Counted from the stretch's first letter, positions 42,617-52,528 are shown. The stretch is DNA of 64,000 nucleotides from Canicola haemoglobinophilus (GCF_002015075.1 NZ_MUXZ01000005.1:22485-86484), one strand, 5' to 3'. Program-made: numbers and translations. Notes: generated from the letters alone by a model not told the origin.

Positions 42617-44056
42617 TTATTTCCAAAGTCTTGGATCAATACCTTTTTTGAGTAACTGAGGATATTGTTCAATCTTAAATTCAGGCTCTTTACCCTCTTT
42701 CAGCTGTTGGCGATAATCTTTTAGTAACAACATTACGATTGGCGCTAATAACACAATAGACACAAGGTTAATTAATGCCATAATCGCCATGACTGTATCA
42801 GCAAAGTTCCAGACCACATTCCCTGAATTTACCGCACCAAAATACACAAAGAACAATACGATCAAACGGAAAATTAAAATAAATAATGGTTTGTTACGAA
42901 TAAAACGAATATTGCTTTCTGCATACGCATAGTTTCCAATGATAGAAGAAAATGCGAATAACAATAAGATGAAGGCGAGGAAATGTAAGCCAAATTCGCC
43001 CACGTGGTACTGTAAAGCATACTGAGTCAATGAAATGCTTTTCAGCTGTTCACCACCATAATTATCTGATAACAAAATAATCACCGCGGTACAAGTACAT
43101 ACAATAATCGTATCTACAAACACACCAAGCATTTGGATTAACCCTTGACTTGCGGGGTGCTTCACATCTGCTGAAGCGGCAGCATTCGGCGCAGAACCCA
43201 TACCAGCTTCATTGGAGAAAAGTCCACGTTTAATTCCCATTAGCATTGCTTTAGAGAAAATAGCACCGAACATTCCACCAGCCATCGCCTCAAAGTTAAA
43301 TGCACTATGTACAATACGGCTAAGCACTGTAGGCACCATTTCAATATTCATGCCCAAAATAATGACTGCAATAATGAGATAAAACAACGCCATCATCGGA
43401 ACAATCTGTGAAGAAACTTTACCGATACGTTTTACCCCACCAAAAATAATCACACCAGTCACAACCACTAATGATAAACCTACATAGTGCGGTTCCCATT
43501 CCCAAGCATTTTTAGTTGCTTCAACAATAGCATTCGATTGCACAGCATTAAAAGCAAAACCAAAGGTAAATATTAAAGCAATCGCAAAGCATACCGCTAA
43601 CCAGGGTGCTTTCAATCCTCTAGTAATATAATAAGCTGGACCACCACGAAACAGACCATTTTTGTCTTTTACTTTAAATAACTGAGCTAAAGAAGACTCA
43701 GCAAAAGCACTCGACATACCAATCAAAGCTGTAACCCACATCCAGAAAACTGCACCTTCTCCGCCAATAGCAATAGCAGTTGCAACACCACCAATATTAC
43801 CTACACCAACTCGGCTTGCTAAGCCAGTAGTAAATGCCTGAAATGGCGTTAAGGATTGTCCTTGTACTGCACGTCCAAACCACATTTCACGCAAACTTTG
43901 TGGCAATAGACGTAGCTGGATAACCCCTGTGGCAACAGTAAAAAACACACCTACACCAAGTAAAGTAATAATAGTTAAATCCCACAGGGGACCATCGAAA
44001 GTATCCACAAACCATACTAAAGCTTGCTCGATACTTGACACTATATTTGCAAACAT
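42617..44056 (-). CDS. sodium:alanine/glycine symporter (AGCS family)
   Basis: A multi-spanning inner-membrane carrier of small neutral amino acids with Na+. The AGCS blocks are GVGNIGGVATAIAIGGEGAVFWMW (substrate region), GLFSNEAGMGSAPNAAA and AGGMFGAIFSKAMLMG. The length is 479 residues from the ATG at 44056, preceded by GGAGAG; fourteen extra upstream residues in the open frame were rejected. It resembles H. influenzae HI0883. No glycine riboswitch was seen upstream. Confidence 0.88.
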   Translation of the reverse strand: MFANIVSSIEQALVWFVDTFDGPLWDLTIITLLGVGVFFTVATGVIQLRLLPQSLREMWFGRAVQGQSLTPFQAFTTGLASRVGVGNIGGVATAIAIGGEGAVFWMWVTALIGMSSAFAESSLAQLFKVKDKNGLFRGGPAYYITRGLKAPWLAVCFAIALIFTFGFAFNAVQSNAIVEATKNAWEWEPHYVGLSLVVVTGVIIFGGVKRIGKVSSQIVPMMALFYLIIAVIILGMNIEMVPTVLSRIVHSAFNFEAMAGGMFGAIFSKAMLMGIKRGLFSNEAGMGSAPNAAASADVKHPASQGLIQMLGVFVDTIIVCTCTAVIILLSDNYGGEQLKSISLTQYALQYHVGEFGLHFLAFILLLFAFSSIIGNYAYAESNIRFIRNKPLFILIFRLIVLFFVYFGAVNSGNVVWNFADTVMAIMALINLVSIVLLAPIVMLLLKDYRQQLKEGKEPEFKIEQYPQLLKKGIDPRLWK

Positions 44057-44150
44057 AAATTCTCTCCTATAAATTAAAACACTAGAATTAAAATACAAAT
44101 ATTAAAAAAATAAAAATAAAAATAATAAAAAGATAAAATAAAGTTATAAC

Positions 44151-44169
44151 AATTAGAAAAAATCTAATT
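44151..44169 (-). promoter_or_regulatory. inverted repeat upstream of the symporter gene
   Basis: Arms AATTAGA / TCTAATT with a five-base spacer, about 100 bp before the symporter start, in a stretch that is over 80 percent A+T. Possible operator or simple AT-rich symmetry. Confidence 0.3.
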
Positions 44170-44195
44170 TAAAGAAAATTAATTAGATAAAAAAT

Positions 44196-44213
44196 AAGGG
44201 CGGTACCGCCCTT
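44196..44213 (-). terminator. intrinsic terminator after nagK
   Basis: A perfect 18-bp palindrome, AAGGGCGGTACCGCCCTT, followed on the minus strand by a T-rich run. Confidence 0.75.
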
Positions 44214-44225
44214 TTAACATAATTG

Positions 44226-45143
44226 CTACTCTCTTGATAAAAAGAGCGCTGCTGCACCTCGTACACCACCAGAATCGCCAAATTTTGCTTTTTTAATCTG
44301 TGGTACTTTAGCAGTACGCATTAAATGTGCAGGTAATGCTTTCGGTAGTGCCTCGTATAAATAATCAAAGTTAGATAAACCACCACCCAATACAATCACA
44401 TGAGGATCAAGCGCGGTAATAATATTACCTATGGAAATAGCGCAAAGCTCAACAAAAATTTCGACAAATTTGACCGCACTTTCATCTTTATTATAAAAAC
44501 GCTGAATAATTTCTTTAGCAGATAAGGTTTCTCCTTGTAGATCACGATATAACATCTCGAAACCGCGTCCAGATAAGTAAGTATCTAAACAAGCTTTATT
44601 TCCACAACCACACTCGTAGATCGGTGCTTTATCCCAACCTAATAATTTCAATGCGTGATAGTTCAGTTGTAAATGTCCTAATTCGCCCGCCATACCCGTT
44701 TGGCCTGAATGAACCTTGCCATTAAATACTAAACCGCCGCCAAAGCCTGTACCTAAGATCAACCCCAGTACCAAAGGATATTGCTGGTTATCCTTATCCC
44801 AAGCCTCTGATAACGCAAAACAGTTCGCATCATTTTCCGCACGCACTTCTCTACCTAAGCGCGCTGATAAATCTTTCAAAATCGGCTTATTATCTGCTAC
44901 ACGAATATTGGTAATTTCTGCAATGCCCGTTTCTTGATTAACAAATCCTGGAACACCTAAGCCTACAGTACCTTTACAAGCAAATTTTGCATCAGCTTTT
45001 TCTACTAAATGTACAATAGCATTTAGCCATTCATCATAGCTTTCTTTTGGCGTATCTACCCTTTCAGAATAGAGTTTTTCTAAATTCTCATCAAAAACTG
45101 CTATTTCAATTTTTGTACCGCCAATATCAAATCCGTAATACAT
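44226..45143 (-). CDS. nagK: N-acetyl-D-glucosamine kinase (ROK family)
   Basis: A cytoplasmic kinase making GlcNAc-6-P, for amino-sugar recycling. It matches E. coli NagK over its length: MYYGFDIGGTKIEIAVFD, DNDANCFALSEAWD-type block, LGLILGTGFGGGLVFNGK, and the zinc site with GELGHLQLNYHAL and ECGCGNKACLDTYLSGRGF. The length is 305 residues. It is followed by a terminator and preceded 37 bases upstream by pgpB on the same strand. Haemophilus also recycles sialic acid through GlcNAc-6-P. Confidence 0.92.
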   Translation of the reverse strand: MYYGFDIGGTKIEIAVFDENLEKLYSERVDTPKESYDEWLNAIVHLVEKADAKFACKGTVGLGVPGFVNQETGIAEITNIRVADNKPILKDLSARLGREVRAENDANCFALSEAWDKDNQQYPLVLGLILGTGFGGGLVFNGKVHSGQTGMAGELGHLQLNYHALKLLGWDKAPIYECGCGNKACLDTYLSGRGFEMLYRDLQGETLSAKEIIQRFYNKDESAVKFVEIFVELCAISIGNIITALDPHVIVLGGGLSNFDYLYEALPKALPAHLMRTAKVPQIKKAKFGDSGGVRGAAALFLSRE

Positions 45144-45180
45144 AATGTCCTCCTAATATAAAGAAATTCCAACCGCACTT

Positions 45181-45921
45181 TTATCGATTCTCAACTGCAA
45201 AAAGATATTTTCTTTGCAAGAGAGTAAATATAAAAATATGCACAAGCCAAGAGATTAAGGTAGAAATGAATAAATCAATGGGATAATGCATTCCTAAGCG
45301 TAATCGACTTATCAACATTAACAGAGCCCAAATTGCCACTATAGGTACAAGCACTTTAACTTTTGGATTATGTTTACCAAGCAACTGCGCAAATCCAACA
45401 GCTAATAACAACCAAGTTGCTGCAAACATAGTATGACCTGAAGGAAAAGAATAACCCGTTTCATGAGCATAATGATCTACCAACCACTCAGGTGCGGTCT
45501 GTTTTTGGGACGTTTCTTGATAATATTGATACACCATTTTTTTACGTTCTGGGCGTTTTTGACCATAAAAATCATCAGTCGTAATGGCTGAATTTTGTGC
45601 CATTTCTTGTACAAAAGGACGTGGCTCAGCAAAGGCTGTTTTTAAACCGCTCTTTATCCCCTGCGTTAAGGCAACAGAAAAAGCCATAATCAGAATTGCC
45701 CATATCGCCTGCTTTTTATCTTTAATAGCAAGAAAATAGAAGAGCGCAAAAATAACGCAAGTACCGAGTGCATAAGGTGCGCTACCTGTTTCTGTCAATA
45801 AATATAAAAAATAATCAAAGGAAGGCATAATTGCATTTGCTTGCCATTGCCAATTAATTAAGTAGGTAAAAATTGGTACAAAGCAAAGTAATAAGGTATA
45901 TAATGACAACCGTTTTAACAT
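45181..45921 (-). CDS. pgpB: PAP2-family phosphatidylglycerophosphatase B
   Basis: An inner-membrane lipid phosphatase acting on phosphatidylglycerol phosphate and undecaprenyl pyrophosphate. The three PAP2 motifs are visible: KTAFAEPRPF, YSFPSGHTMF and SRLRLGMHYPIDL. About six hydrophobic helices. The length, 246 residues, is normal. It is divergent from ribA, as in H. influenzae Rd (HI0211/HI0212). Confidence 0.9.
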   Translation of the reverse strand: MLKRLSLYTLLLCFVPIFTYLINWQWQANAIMPSFDYFLYLLTETGSAPYALGTCVIFALFYFLAIKDKKQAIWAILIMAFSVALTQGIKSGLKTAFAEPRPFVQEMAQNSAITTDDFYGQKRPERKKMVYQYYQETSQKQTAPEWLVDHYAHETGYSFPSGHTMFAATWLLLAVGFAQLLGKHNPKVKVLVPIVAIWALLMLISRLRLGMHYPIDLFISTLISWLVHIFIFTLLQRKYLFAVENR

Positions 45922-46010
45922 CTTGATAACTCAGAAAATGGACTTATATTAGGTCGCACATTTTAACATTATCAAGCCATAAAAAGCTAAAAATAAATAG
46001 GTACTTTATT

Positions 46011-46661
46011 ATGTCCAAAATTCAGTTAGTTACTGAGGCTAAATTACCAACAGAGTTTGGTATTTTTCGTATTGTCGGCTTTGAATTCCCCGATACCAAA
46101 AAAGAACATGTTGCGCTTGTGATGGGCGATATAAATGATGATAAACCTGTCCTTGCACGTATTCATTCAGAATGCTTAACTGGCGATGCCCTACATAGTT
46201 TAAAATGCGATTGTGGCTTTCAACTTGCCACCGCATTACGCCAAATCAGCCAAGAAGGACGTGGCGTGTTAATTTATCATCGTGAAGAAGGCCGTGGCAT
46301 CGGCTTAATTAATAAAATTCGCGCTTATTCTTTACAAGACCAAGGATTAGATACAATTGAAGCCAACCTTGCGTTAGGCTTTGCCGCTGATGAGCGTAAT
46401 TTTTCAGTTTGTGCAGATATTTTTGAATTATTAGGAGTAAAACAAGTGCGCTTACTCACGAATAATCCAAATAAAATCGAAACAATGAAAAAATCTGGAA
46501 TCAATATTGTCGAGCGTGTACCATTAAATGTAGGCGAAAATCGCTACAATACAGAATACTTAGATACAAAAGCGAAAAAAATGGGGCATTTTATCGTACA
46601 TAATAACGAACAACATTTAATGACTTGCCCACATTGTCAAGAAGAAGTACCAGAAAAATAA
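46011..46661 (+). CDS. ribA: GTP cyclohydrolase II
   Basis: The first committed enzyme of riboflavin synthesis. The zinc ligands are in SECLTGDALHSLKCDCGFQL; the catalytic region is HREEGRGIGLINKIRAYSLQ, followed by LLTNNPNKIETM. The length, 216 residues, is about twenty longer than E. coli RibA because of a C-terminal tail ending in a possible metal-binding CPHCQ. A terminator follows. No FMN riboswitch was seen. Confidence 0.95.
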   Translation: MSKIQLVTEAKLPTEFGIFRIVGFEFPDTKKEHVALVMGDINDDKPVLARIHSECLTGDALHSLKCDCGFQLATALRQISQEGRGVLIYHREEGRGIGLINKIRAYSLQDQGLDTIEANLALGFAADERNFSVCADIFELLGVKQVRLLTNNPNKIETMKKSGINIVERVPLNVGENRYNTEYLDTKAKKMGHFIVHNNEQHLMTCPHCQEEVPEK

Positions 46662-46677
46662 GATTTCATCATTCTCG

Positions 46678-46698
46678 TAGGTCGGTTTTGCCGACCTA
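46678..46698 (+). terminator. intrinsic terminator after ribA
   Basis: Perfect 8-bp arms TAGGTCGG / CCGACCTA with a five-base loop and a following T-run. Confidence 0.8.
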
Positions 46699-46816
46699 TT
46701 TTTTGCTCATTTCTTCAATAATTTATTTTTTCCTTTAACCCTTTCTTGCTTGATCCTGTGTTAGAATTCGTTGTATTTTTGAGCCAACACAACAATCTAT
46801 AAATACAGGTAAGATA

Positions 46817-49800
46817 ATGCTCCCTAGATTAAAAGATATTCCCCAGCTTGATCCTTTAGTGTCTGCCTATCTAGAAAAATTAAAAACGCAGCATTTTGAA
46901 GGCGATATAGCAACAAATTACGCTGACCGCTTAACCCTTGCAACTGATAACAGCGTGTATCAACAACTTCCACAAGCGATTTTATTTCCTAAAACGACAG
47001 CAGATATTGTGCGTATTACTAAGCTTGCACAACAGGTAGATTTCCAATCGCTCACTTTTACGCCAAGAGGTGGAGGTACTGGAACTAATGGTCAATCAAT
47101 CAACCATAATATTATTGTGGATCTCTCTCGCCACATGACAAAAATCTTGGAACTCAATGTAGAACAACGTTGGGTTCGAGTACAAGCTGGCGTGGTTAAA
47201 GATCAGCTCAATCAATTTTTAAAGCCTTATGGCTTGTTTTTTTCGCCTGAGCTTTCTACCAGCAATCGAGCAACGATTGGCGGCATGATTAATACTGATG
47301 CATCTGGACAAGGTTCATTAAAATATGGAAAAACCTCAGATCATGTATTAGGACTTAAATCTGTTTTGATGAATGGAGAGATTTTAGAAACAAGTGCGGT
47401 GAAATCTGCAGGATTTTCACAAAACATTCAACATTTATCCGCAACTAGCCAAAAACTGCACCAAGAGGTGTTTCAGCGTTGCCAGCAAAAGCGCTCACAA
47501 ATCATTAATGATTTACCTCAGCTAAACCGTTTTTTAACAGGCTATGATTTAAAAAATGTATTTAACAAAGATCAAAGTGAATTTAATCTAAGTCGCATTT
47601 TAACTGGCTCTGAAGGTTCATTAGCTTTTATCAGCGAAGCGGTTTTAAATTTAACACCTATCCCACAATACCGCACGTTAATCAATATTAAATATAGTTC
47701 TTTTGATGCTGCATTACGCAATGCACCTTTTATGTTAGCCGCAGATGCACTATCCGTTGAAACCATTGATAGCAAAGTGCTCAACTTAGCCAAACAAGAT
47801 ATTATTTGGCATTCTGTCCATGAATTACTAACAGAAGAACAAGAAAACCCAATTTTAGGCTTAAATATCGTTGAATATGCGGGGAATAATGCAAACTTAA
47901 TTCAAAGACAAGTGGCTCACTTATGTCAATTATTAGAAGATAAAATTGTGCAACAGCAAGATAATATTATTGGTTATCAAATTTGCTCAGACTTACCTTC
48001 CATCGAACGAATTTACGCAATGCGCAAAAAAGCCGTGGGCTTGTTAGGTAATGCTAAAGGCAGTGCCAAACCAATTCCTTTTGTAGAAGACAGTTGTGTT
48101 CCGCCTGAAAATTTGGCTGACTATATTAGTGAGTTTCGCCAATTATTAGACAAACATAACCTAGATTACGGTATGTTTGGGCATGTTGATGCTGGTGTTT
48201 TGCATGTCCGCCCAGCTCTAGATTTATGTGATAAAGAACAAGTTTTGCTGTTCAAAACTATTTCAGATCAAGTGGCTGAGTTAACCAAAAAATATGGTGG
48301 TTTAATCTGGGGTGAACATGGCAAAGGTATGCGTTCGCAATATGGTGAGAAATTCTTTACGCCAGAATTATGGCAAGAGTTACGCTACATTAAATTTCTA
48401 TTCGATCCAAACAACCGCTTAAATCCGGGAAAAATTTGTACCGCACTTCACTCTGAACAAGAACTCTATTCTATTTTATCGCCAATGCGTGCCGACCAAG
48501 ATCGCCAAACTCCAATCCAAGTGCGCGAAGAATTTTCGGGTGCAATGAACTGCAATGGAAATGGGTTATGTTTTAACTTCGATGTGAATAGCACTATGTG
48601 CCCTTCAATGAAAGTAAGCAAAAATCGCCTCTATTCGCCAAAAGGACGAGCTGCAATTATTCGTGAATGGTTGCGCTTAATGGCAAATGAAAATATTACG
48701 CCTGAACAATTAGATTTTCGTAAAACAGAAGTAAAACTGACAGATTTTGTCCATAAAATTCGCAATTTTATTGCAAAAACTCGGGGTGAATACGATTTCT
48801 CTCATGAAGTAAAAGAGGCAATGAACACTTGTTTAGCTTGCAAGGCTTGTGCAAGCCAATGCCCAATAAAAATTGATGTGCCTAGTTTCCGTGCTAAATT
48901 TTTCTACTTTTATCACAATCGCTATTTGCGCCCATTGAAAGATTATGTAGTTGCTAATGTAGAAATGGTCGCACCTTTCATGGCAAAAGCACCAAAATTC
49001 TTTAACTTCTTCACCGCAGCAAAAATGACACAACCTTTAGCAGAAAATTTGCTAGGTATGACAGATTTGCCATTGCTCTCTGTACCCACTTTACAGCAAC
49101 AATTAGTGGAAATTGGTTATCAAGGTTATTCCTTGGAGGAATTAGAAAAGTTAAGTGCGGTAGAAAAAGAGAATATTTTATTGGTGGTGCAAGATCCTTT
49201 TACCACTTTTTATGATGCAAAAGTTGTTGCAGACTTTGTGGCGCTTTGTCAGAAACTCGGCTACAAAGCCATTGTTCTACCTTTCAAACCAAATGGCAAA
49301 GCCATGCATGTTAAAGGTTTCCTAAAACGATTTGCCAAGACAGCGAAAAATCAAGCGGATTTCCTTAACAGAGTGAGTAAACTGGGTTTATCCTTAGTCG
49401 GTGTTGATCCTGCTATTGTTCTTTCTTATCGTGATGAATATAAAGAAATTCTCGGCAACGAGAGAGGGGATTTTAAAGTCATCACTGCACATGAGTGGCT
49501 AACGCAAGAATTGAATGCTGGAAAATTAGCACAACAACTTACACAAATTATGCAAAAAAATGACCGCACTTTTGAGGCAGATGTTGGGGAAGAAAAAGCA
49601 CAAAAATGGCATTTATTCCCTCATTGTACAGAAAGTAGCGCAATGCCAAACAGTCCAAAAGAATGGCAACAAATCTTCTCCGCTTTTGGCCAAGATTTAC
49701 AAACAGAGAACGTGGGTTGTTGCGGAATGGCAGGAACCTTTGGACATGAAACGAATAATATAGAAATGTCCAAAGAGATTTACCACTTATCTTGGGCTAA

Positions 49801-49924
49801 AAAATTACAAGGAAAAAATCCTGAACATTGCTTAGCTACTGGCTATTCTTGTCGTAGCCAAATTAAACGCATGGCACATTGGCAACCGAAACACCCAATT
49901 CAAGCCTTATTATCAATTATTTAA
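46817..49924 (+). CDS. ydiJ: FAD-linked oxidase with 4Fe-4S domain (YdiJ, D-2-hydroxyglutarate dehydrogenase type)
   Basis: A large (1035-residue) two-part oxidoreductase. The N-terminal FAD_binding_4 domain holds LTFTPRGGGTGTNGQS and TIGGMINTDASGQGS; the FAD-linked oxidase C-domain contains GHVDAGVLHVRP and WGEHGKGMRS. After residue 560 come a 4Fe-4S segment (TCLACKACASQCPIKIDVPSF) and a CCG-type domain (CCGMAGTFG). E. coli YdiJ oxidises D-2-hydroxyglutarate. It is likely cotranscribed with menI and hemH, which start 16 and 4 bases after the preceding stops. Confidence 0.88.
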   Translation: MLPRLKDIPQLDPLVSAYLEKLKTQHFEGDIATNYADRLTLATDNSVYQQLPQAILFPKTTADIVRITKLAQQVDFQSLTFTPRGGGTGTNGQSINHNIIVDLSRHMTKILELNVEQRWVRVQAGVVKDQLNQFLKPYGLFFSPELSTSNRATIGGMINTDASGQGSLKYGKTSDHVLGLKSVLMNGEILETSAVKSAGFSQNIQHLSATSQKLHQEVFQRCQQKRSQIINDLPQLNRFLTGYDLKNVFNKDQSEFNLSRILTGSEGSLAFISEAVLNLTPIPQYRTLINIKYSSFDAALRNAPFMLAADALSVETIDSKVLNLAKQDIIWHSVHELLTEEQENPILGLNIVEYAGNNANLIQRQVAHLCQLLEDKIVQQQDNIIGYQICSDLPSIERIYAMRKKAVGLLGNAKGSAKPIPFVEDSCVPPENLADYISEFRQLLDKHNLDYGMFGHVDAGVLHVRPALDLCDKEQVLLFKTISDQVAELTKKYGGLIWGEHGKGMRSQYGEKFFTPELWQELRYIKFLFDPNNRLNPGKICTALHSEQELYSILSPMRADQDRQTPIQVREEFSGAMNCNGNGLCFNFDVNSTMCPSMKVSKNRLYSPKGRAAIIREWLRLMANENITPEQLDFRKTEVKLTDFVHKIRNFIAKTRGEYDFSHEVKEAMNTCLACKACASQCPIKIDVPSFRAKFFYFYHNRYLRPLKDYVVANVEMVAPFMAKAPKFFNFFTAAKMTQPLAENLLGMTDLPLLSVPTLQQQLVEIGYQGYSLEELEKLSAVEKENILLVVQDPFTTFYDAKVVADFVALCQKLGYKAIVLPFKPNGKAMHVKGFLKRFAKTAKNQADFLNRVSKLGLSLVGVDPAIVLSYRDEYKEILGNERGDFKVITAHEWLTQELNAGKLAQQLTQIMQKNDRTFEADVGEEKAQKWHLFPHCTESSAMPNSPKEWQQIFSAFGQDLQTENVGCCGMAGTFGHETNNIEMSKEIYHLSWAKKLQGKNPEHCLATGYSCRSQIKRMAHWQPKHPIQALLSII

Positions 49925-49940
49925 ATAGAAAGAACCTTTT

Positions 49941-50366
49941 ATGAAAATTTGGAAAAAAAACTATACTTTAGCCCAGCTCAACGACTTTGCTGCCAATTGT
50001 GCTGTAGCACATTTAGGTATCGAATTCAGTGCTCAAGGCGATGATTGGCTGGAAGCAACAATGCCTATCGATCACAGAACAACTCAACCTATGGGATATT
50101 TGCATGGCGGTATCTCTTGTGCACTAGCCGAAACCGTTGGTTCCGCTGCGGGTTTTTGCTGTGTAGATGAAGATCAAGCAGTTCTTGGCGCAGAAATTAA
50201 TGCAAGCCATTTACGACCAGTAACAAAAGGAAAAGTAACCGCAAGAGCCACGCCAATACGTTTAGGGAAAAATCTCCACGTTTGGCAAATAAACCTCTAT
50301 GATGAAGAGCAGAAAATTTGTTGTAGTTCGAGATTAACATTAAGCGTTATCACCATTAACAACTAA
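49941..50366 (+). CDS. menI: hot-dog thioesterase (YdiI/MenI type)
   Basis: A 141-residue acyl-CoA thioesterase, probably the 1,4-dihydroxy-2-naphthoyl-CoA hydrolase of menaquinone synthesis. Hot-dog signature with active site: TTQPMGYLHGGISCALAETVGSAAG, followed by LGAEINASHLRPV. It corresponds to H. influenzae HI1161. The substrate range in this family is broad, so the menaquinone role is inferred. It follows ydiJ by 16 bases and precedes hemH by four. Confidence 0.87.
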   Translation: MKIWKKNYTLAQLNDFAANCAVAHLGIEFSAQGDDWLEATMPIDHRTTQPMGYLHGGISCALAETVGSAAGFCCVDEDQAVLGAEINASHLRPVTKGKVTARATPIRLGKNLHVWQINLYDEEQKICCSSRLTLSVITINN

Positions 50367-50370
50367 CATA

Positions 50371-51333
50371 ATGAAAAAACTAGGTATTATTCTTGCCAAT
50401 TTAGGCACACCAGATGAACCAACGGCTAAAGCATTATCTCGCTATTTGTGGCAATTTTTAACAGATCCTCGTGTAGTAGATTTACCCAAATGGCGTTGGT
50501 ATCCCCTATTAAAAGGCATTATTTTGCCACGCCGTTCCGCTCGAGTTGCGCAAACCTATAAATCCGTTTGGACTGATGAGGGCTCTCCTCTATTAGTGAT
50601 TTCCAATCAGCAAAAACAAGCTCTCCAAGCACATTTGGATAATCAACAAATTAATGCTTGTGTGGAAATCGCCATGACTTACGGCAATCCATCTATGGAA
50701 AGTGCGGTGGAAAAACTATTAGAAAAGCAAGTTGATGAAATTATCTTATTACCGCTTTTCCCACAATATAGTAGTACAACAACAGCAGCGGTGTTTGACG
50801 CTTTTGCCCAGGCCTTAAAAAAACAACGCAATATAGTGCCTTTCCAATTTATTCATTCATACCATTTACATGAAGATTATATTAATGCTTTAGTAGATAG
50901 TATTAAGGCTAAGCATAAACCCGATGAATATTTAATTTTTTCTTTTCATGGCATACCTTTGCGCTATGAAAATAATGGTGATTATTATCGCCAACATTGC
51001 CGAGAAACCGTTTTGGCGGTCGTAGATCGCTTAGGATTAAGTGAAAATCAATGGCAAATGACATTCCAATCAAGATTTGGCCGTGAAGAATGGCTACAAC
51101 CTTATACAGATAAAGTGTTAGAAAATATTTGTCGTGAACAAGGGGTTCAAAAAGTTGCGGTAGTTTGTCCCGGATTTTCAGTGGATTGTTTAGAAACGAT
51201 TGAGGAAATTGATGAAGAAAATCGAGAAATTTTCCTTTCTCATGGTGGAAAATCTTTTCAATATATCCCCGCACTTAATGCTGAGATACAACATATTGAA
51301 ATGATGAGCAATTTAATCTTAAACAGATTATAA
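50371..51333 (+). CDS. hemH: ferrochelatase
   Basis: Inserts Fe2+ into protoporphyrin IX; the membrane-associated last step of heme synthesis. Motifs: GIILANLGTPDEPT at the N-terminus, LPLFPQYSSTT, the catalytic His in LIFSFHGIPLRYE, FQSRFGREEWLQPYTD, and VVCPGFSVDCLETIEEI. The length is 320 residues. Haemophilus influenzae cannot make protoporphyrin but keeps hemH, so the enzyme lets it use supplied porphyrin. Last gene of the ydiJ group. Confidence 0.95.
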   Translation: MKKLGIILANLGTPDEPTAKALSRYLWQFLTDPRVVDLPKWRWYPLLKGIILPRRSARVAQTYKSVWTDEGSPLLVISNQQKQALQAHLDNQQINACVEIAMTYGNPSMESAVEKLLEKQVDEIILLPLFPQYSSTTTAAVFDAFAQALKKQRNIVPFQFIHSYHLHEDYINALVDSIKAKHKPDEYLIFSFHGIPLRYENNGDYYRQHCRETVLAVVDRLGLSENQWQMTFQSRFGREEWLQPYTDKVLENICREQGVQKVAVVCPGFSVDCLETIEEIDEENREIFLSHGGKSFQYIPALNAEIQHIEMMSNLILNRL

Positions 51334-51349
51334 ATCCTTCTTACAACAT

Positions 51350-51457
51350 AGGGCCTTAACCGGCTCTATTTACATCTAAAAACATTGATCTTACAATGCC
51401 CCGTCCGTATCCATTCGGCATATCACTACCAGCCTAATTTGCTGGTCTATCTTTTTA
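51350..51457 (+). promoter_or_regulatory. structured leader between hemH and potD, with terminator-like hairpin and micro-ORF
   Basis: Three hairpins follow one another. AGGGCC/GGCTCT (51350-51367) probably ends hemH. ATGCC/GGCAT (51396-51421) begins on the start of a 13-codon reading frame, MPRPYPFGISLPA (51396-51437). ACCAGC/GCTGGT (51428-51446) overlaps the end of that frame and is followed by T-rich sequence to 51457, only 23 bases before potD. The layout is attenuator-like. The micro-ORF has no good ribosome site, so translation is doubtful. Confidence 0.45.
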
Positions 51458-51481
51458 CCTCTCAACTCAAAGGAAATTGAG

Positions 51482-52528
51482 ATGAAAAAATTAACTAAAA
51501 TTGCTTTAGCTAATCTTGTGTTGCTTGCTGCTAGTCAAGCTGCAAATGCAAACGATACCACTGTATATCTCTATACATGGAGTGAATATGTCCCTGAAGG
51601 ATTATTAGAAAACTTCACCAAAGAAACAGGCATCAAGGTCATATCATCAAGCCTAGAATCTAACGAAACCATGTACGCAAAGTTAAAAACATTAGGCTCG
51701 AATAGCGGATATGATGTTATTGCACCAACAAGTTATTTTGTATCTAAAATGGCAAGAGAAGGGATGCTAAAAGAGTTAGAGCATAGCAAACTCCCTGTCA
51801 TAAAAGAACTTGATCCAGATATGATGGATAGACCTTTCGATAAAGGTAACAAATACTCTCTACCACAGCTCTTTGGCGCTACAGGTATCGGATACAATAC
51901 AGACACGCAAGATCCGAATAAACTTCAATCTTGGGCGGATTTATGGAAACCAGAATTTGCTAACAAATTACAAGTTTTTGATGATCCTAGAGAATTATTT
52001 AGTATCGCACTGCTAAAAATGGGTCAAGATCCAAATACCCAAGAGCCAAAAGTTTTAGAACAAGCCTACCAAGAGCTATTAAAATTACGCCCAAATATTT
52101 TAGCTTTCAACTCCGATAATCCAGCTGGTGCCTTTGTCACAGGTGAAATAGACGTTGGATTACTTTGGAATGGTTCTGTTCGTGTAGCCAAAAATGAGGG
52201 AGTACCAGTCGATATTATTTATCCTAAAGAAGGGACAGTTTTCTGGATTGATAACTTAGCTATTCCAAAAACAGCAAAAAATGTTGAGGCAGCCTATAAG
52301 CTAATTAACTATTTGCTAAGTGCTGATGTTTCCGAAAAATTAACTCTAGCAATTGGATATCCTACATCGAACATCAAAGCTCGTGAGCGGTTACCAAAAG
52401 AGTTAACTGAAGATCCTGCTATTTTTATACCCAAAGAAGTGTTAGAGAAAGGACAATGGCAAGTTGATGTTGGCGATGCAGTAGAGCTTTACGAGGCTTA
52501 TTATCAAAAATTGAAGAATATGCAGTAA
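51482..52528 (+). CDS. potD: spermidine/putrescine-binding periplasmic protein
   Basis: A polyamine-binding protein of the ABC importer PotABCD. Signal peptide ending SQAANA; mature protein starts with TVYLYTWSEYVPEG. Typical positions follow: SGYDVIAPTSYFVSKM, LFGATGIGYNT, NSDNPAGAFVTGEIDVGLLWNGS and EGTVFWIDNLAIPK. The length is 348 residues. It is an orphan: no potABC genes adjoin it. H. influenzae Rd is known to have two potD genes, one of them unlinked. The ATG follows AAAGGAAA. Confidence 0.92.
   Translation: MKKLTKIALANLVLLAASQAANANDTTVYLYTWSEYVPEGLLENFTKETGIKVISSSLESNETMYAKLKTLGSNSGYDVIAPTSYFVSKMAREGMLKELEHSKLPVIKELDPDMMDRPFDKGNKYSLPQLFGATGIGYNTDTQDPNKLQSWADLWKPEFANKLQVFDDPRELFSIALLKMGQDPNTQEPKVLEQAYQELLKLRPNILAFNSDNPAGAFVTGEIDVGLLWNGSVRVAKNEGVPVDIIYPKEGTVFWIDNLAIPKTAKNVEAAYKLINYLLSADVSEKLTLAIGYPTSNIKARERLPKELTEDPAIFIPKEVLEKGQWQVDVGDAVELYEAYYQKLKNMQ

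Noticed and set aside
44057..44195. Glycine riboswitch before the symporter gene
   Set aside because: I expected one from related genes, but the 140 bases are nearly pure A+T and lack its conserved G-rich core.
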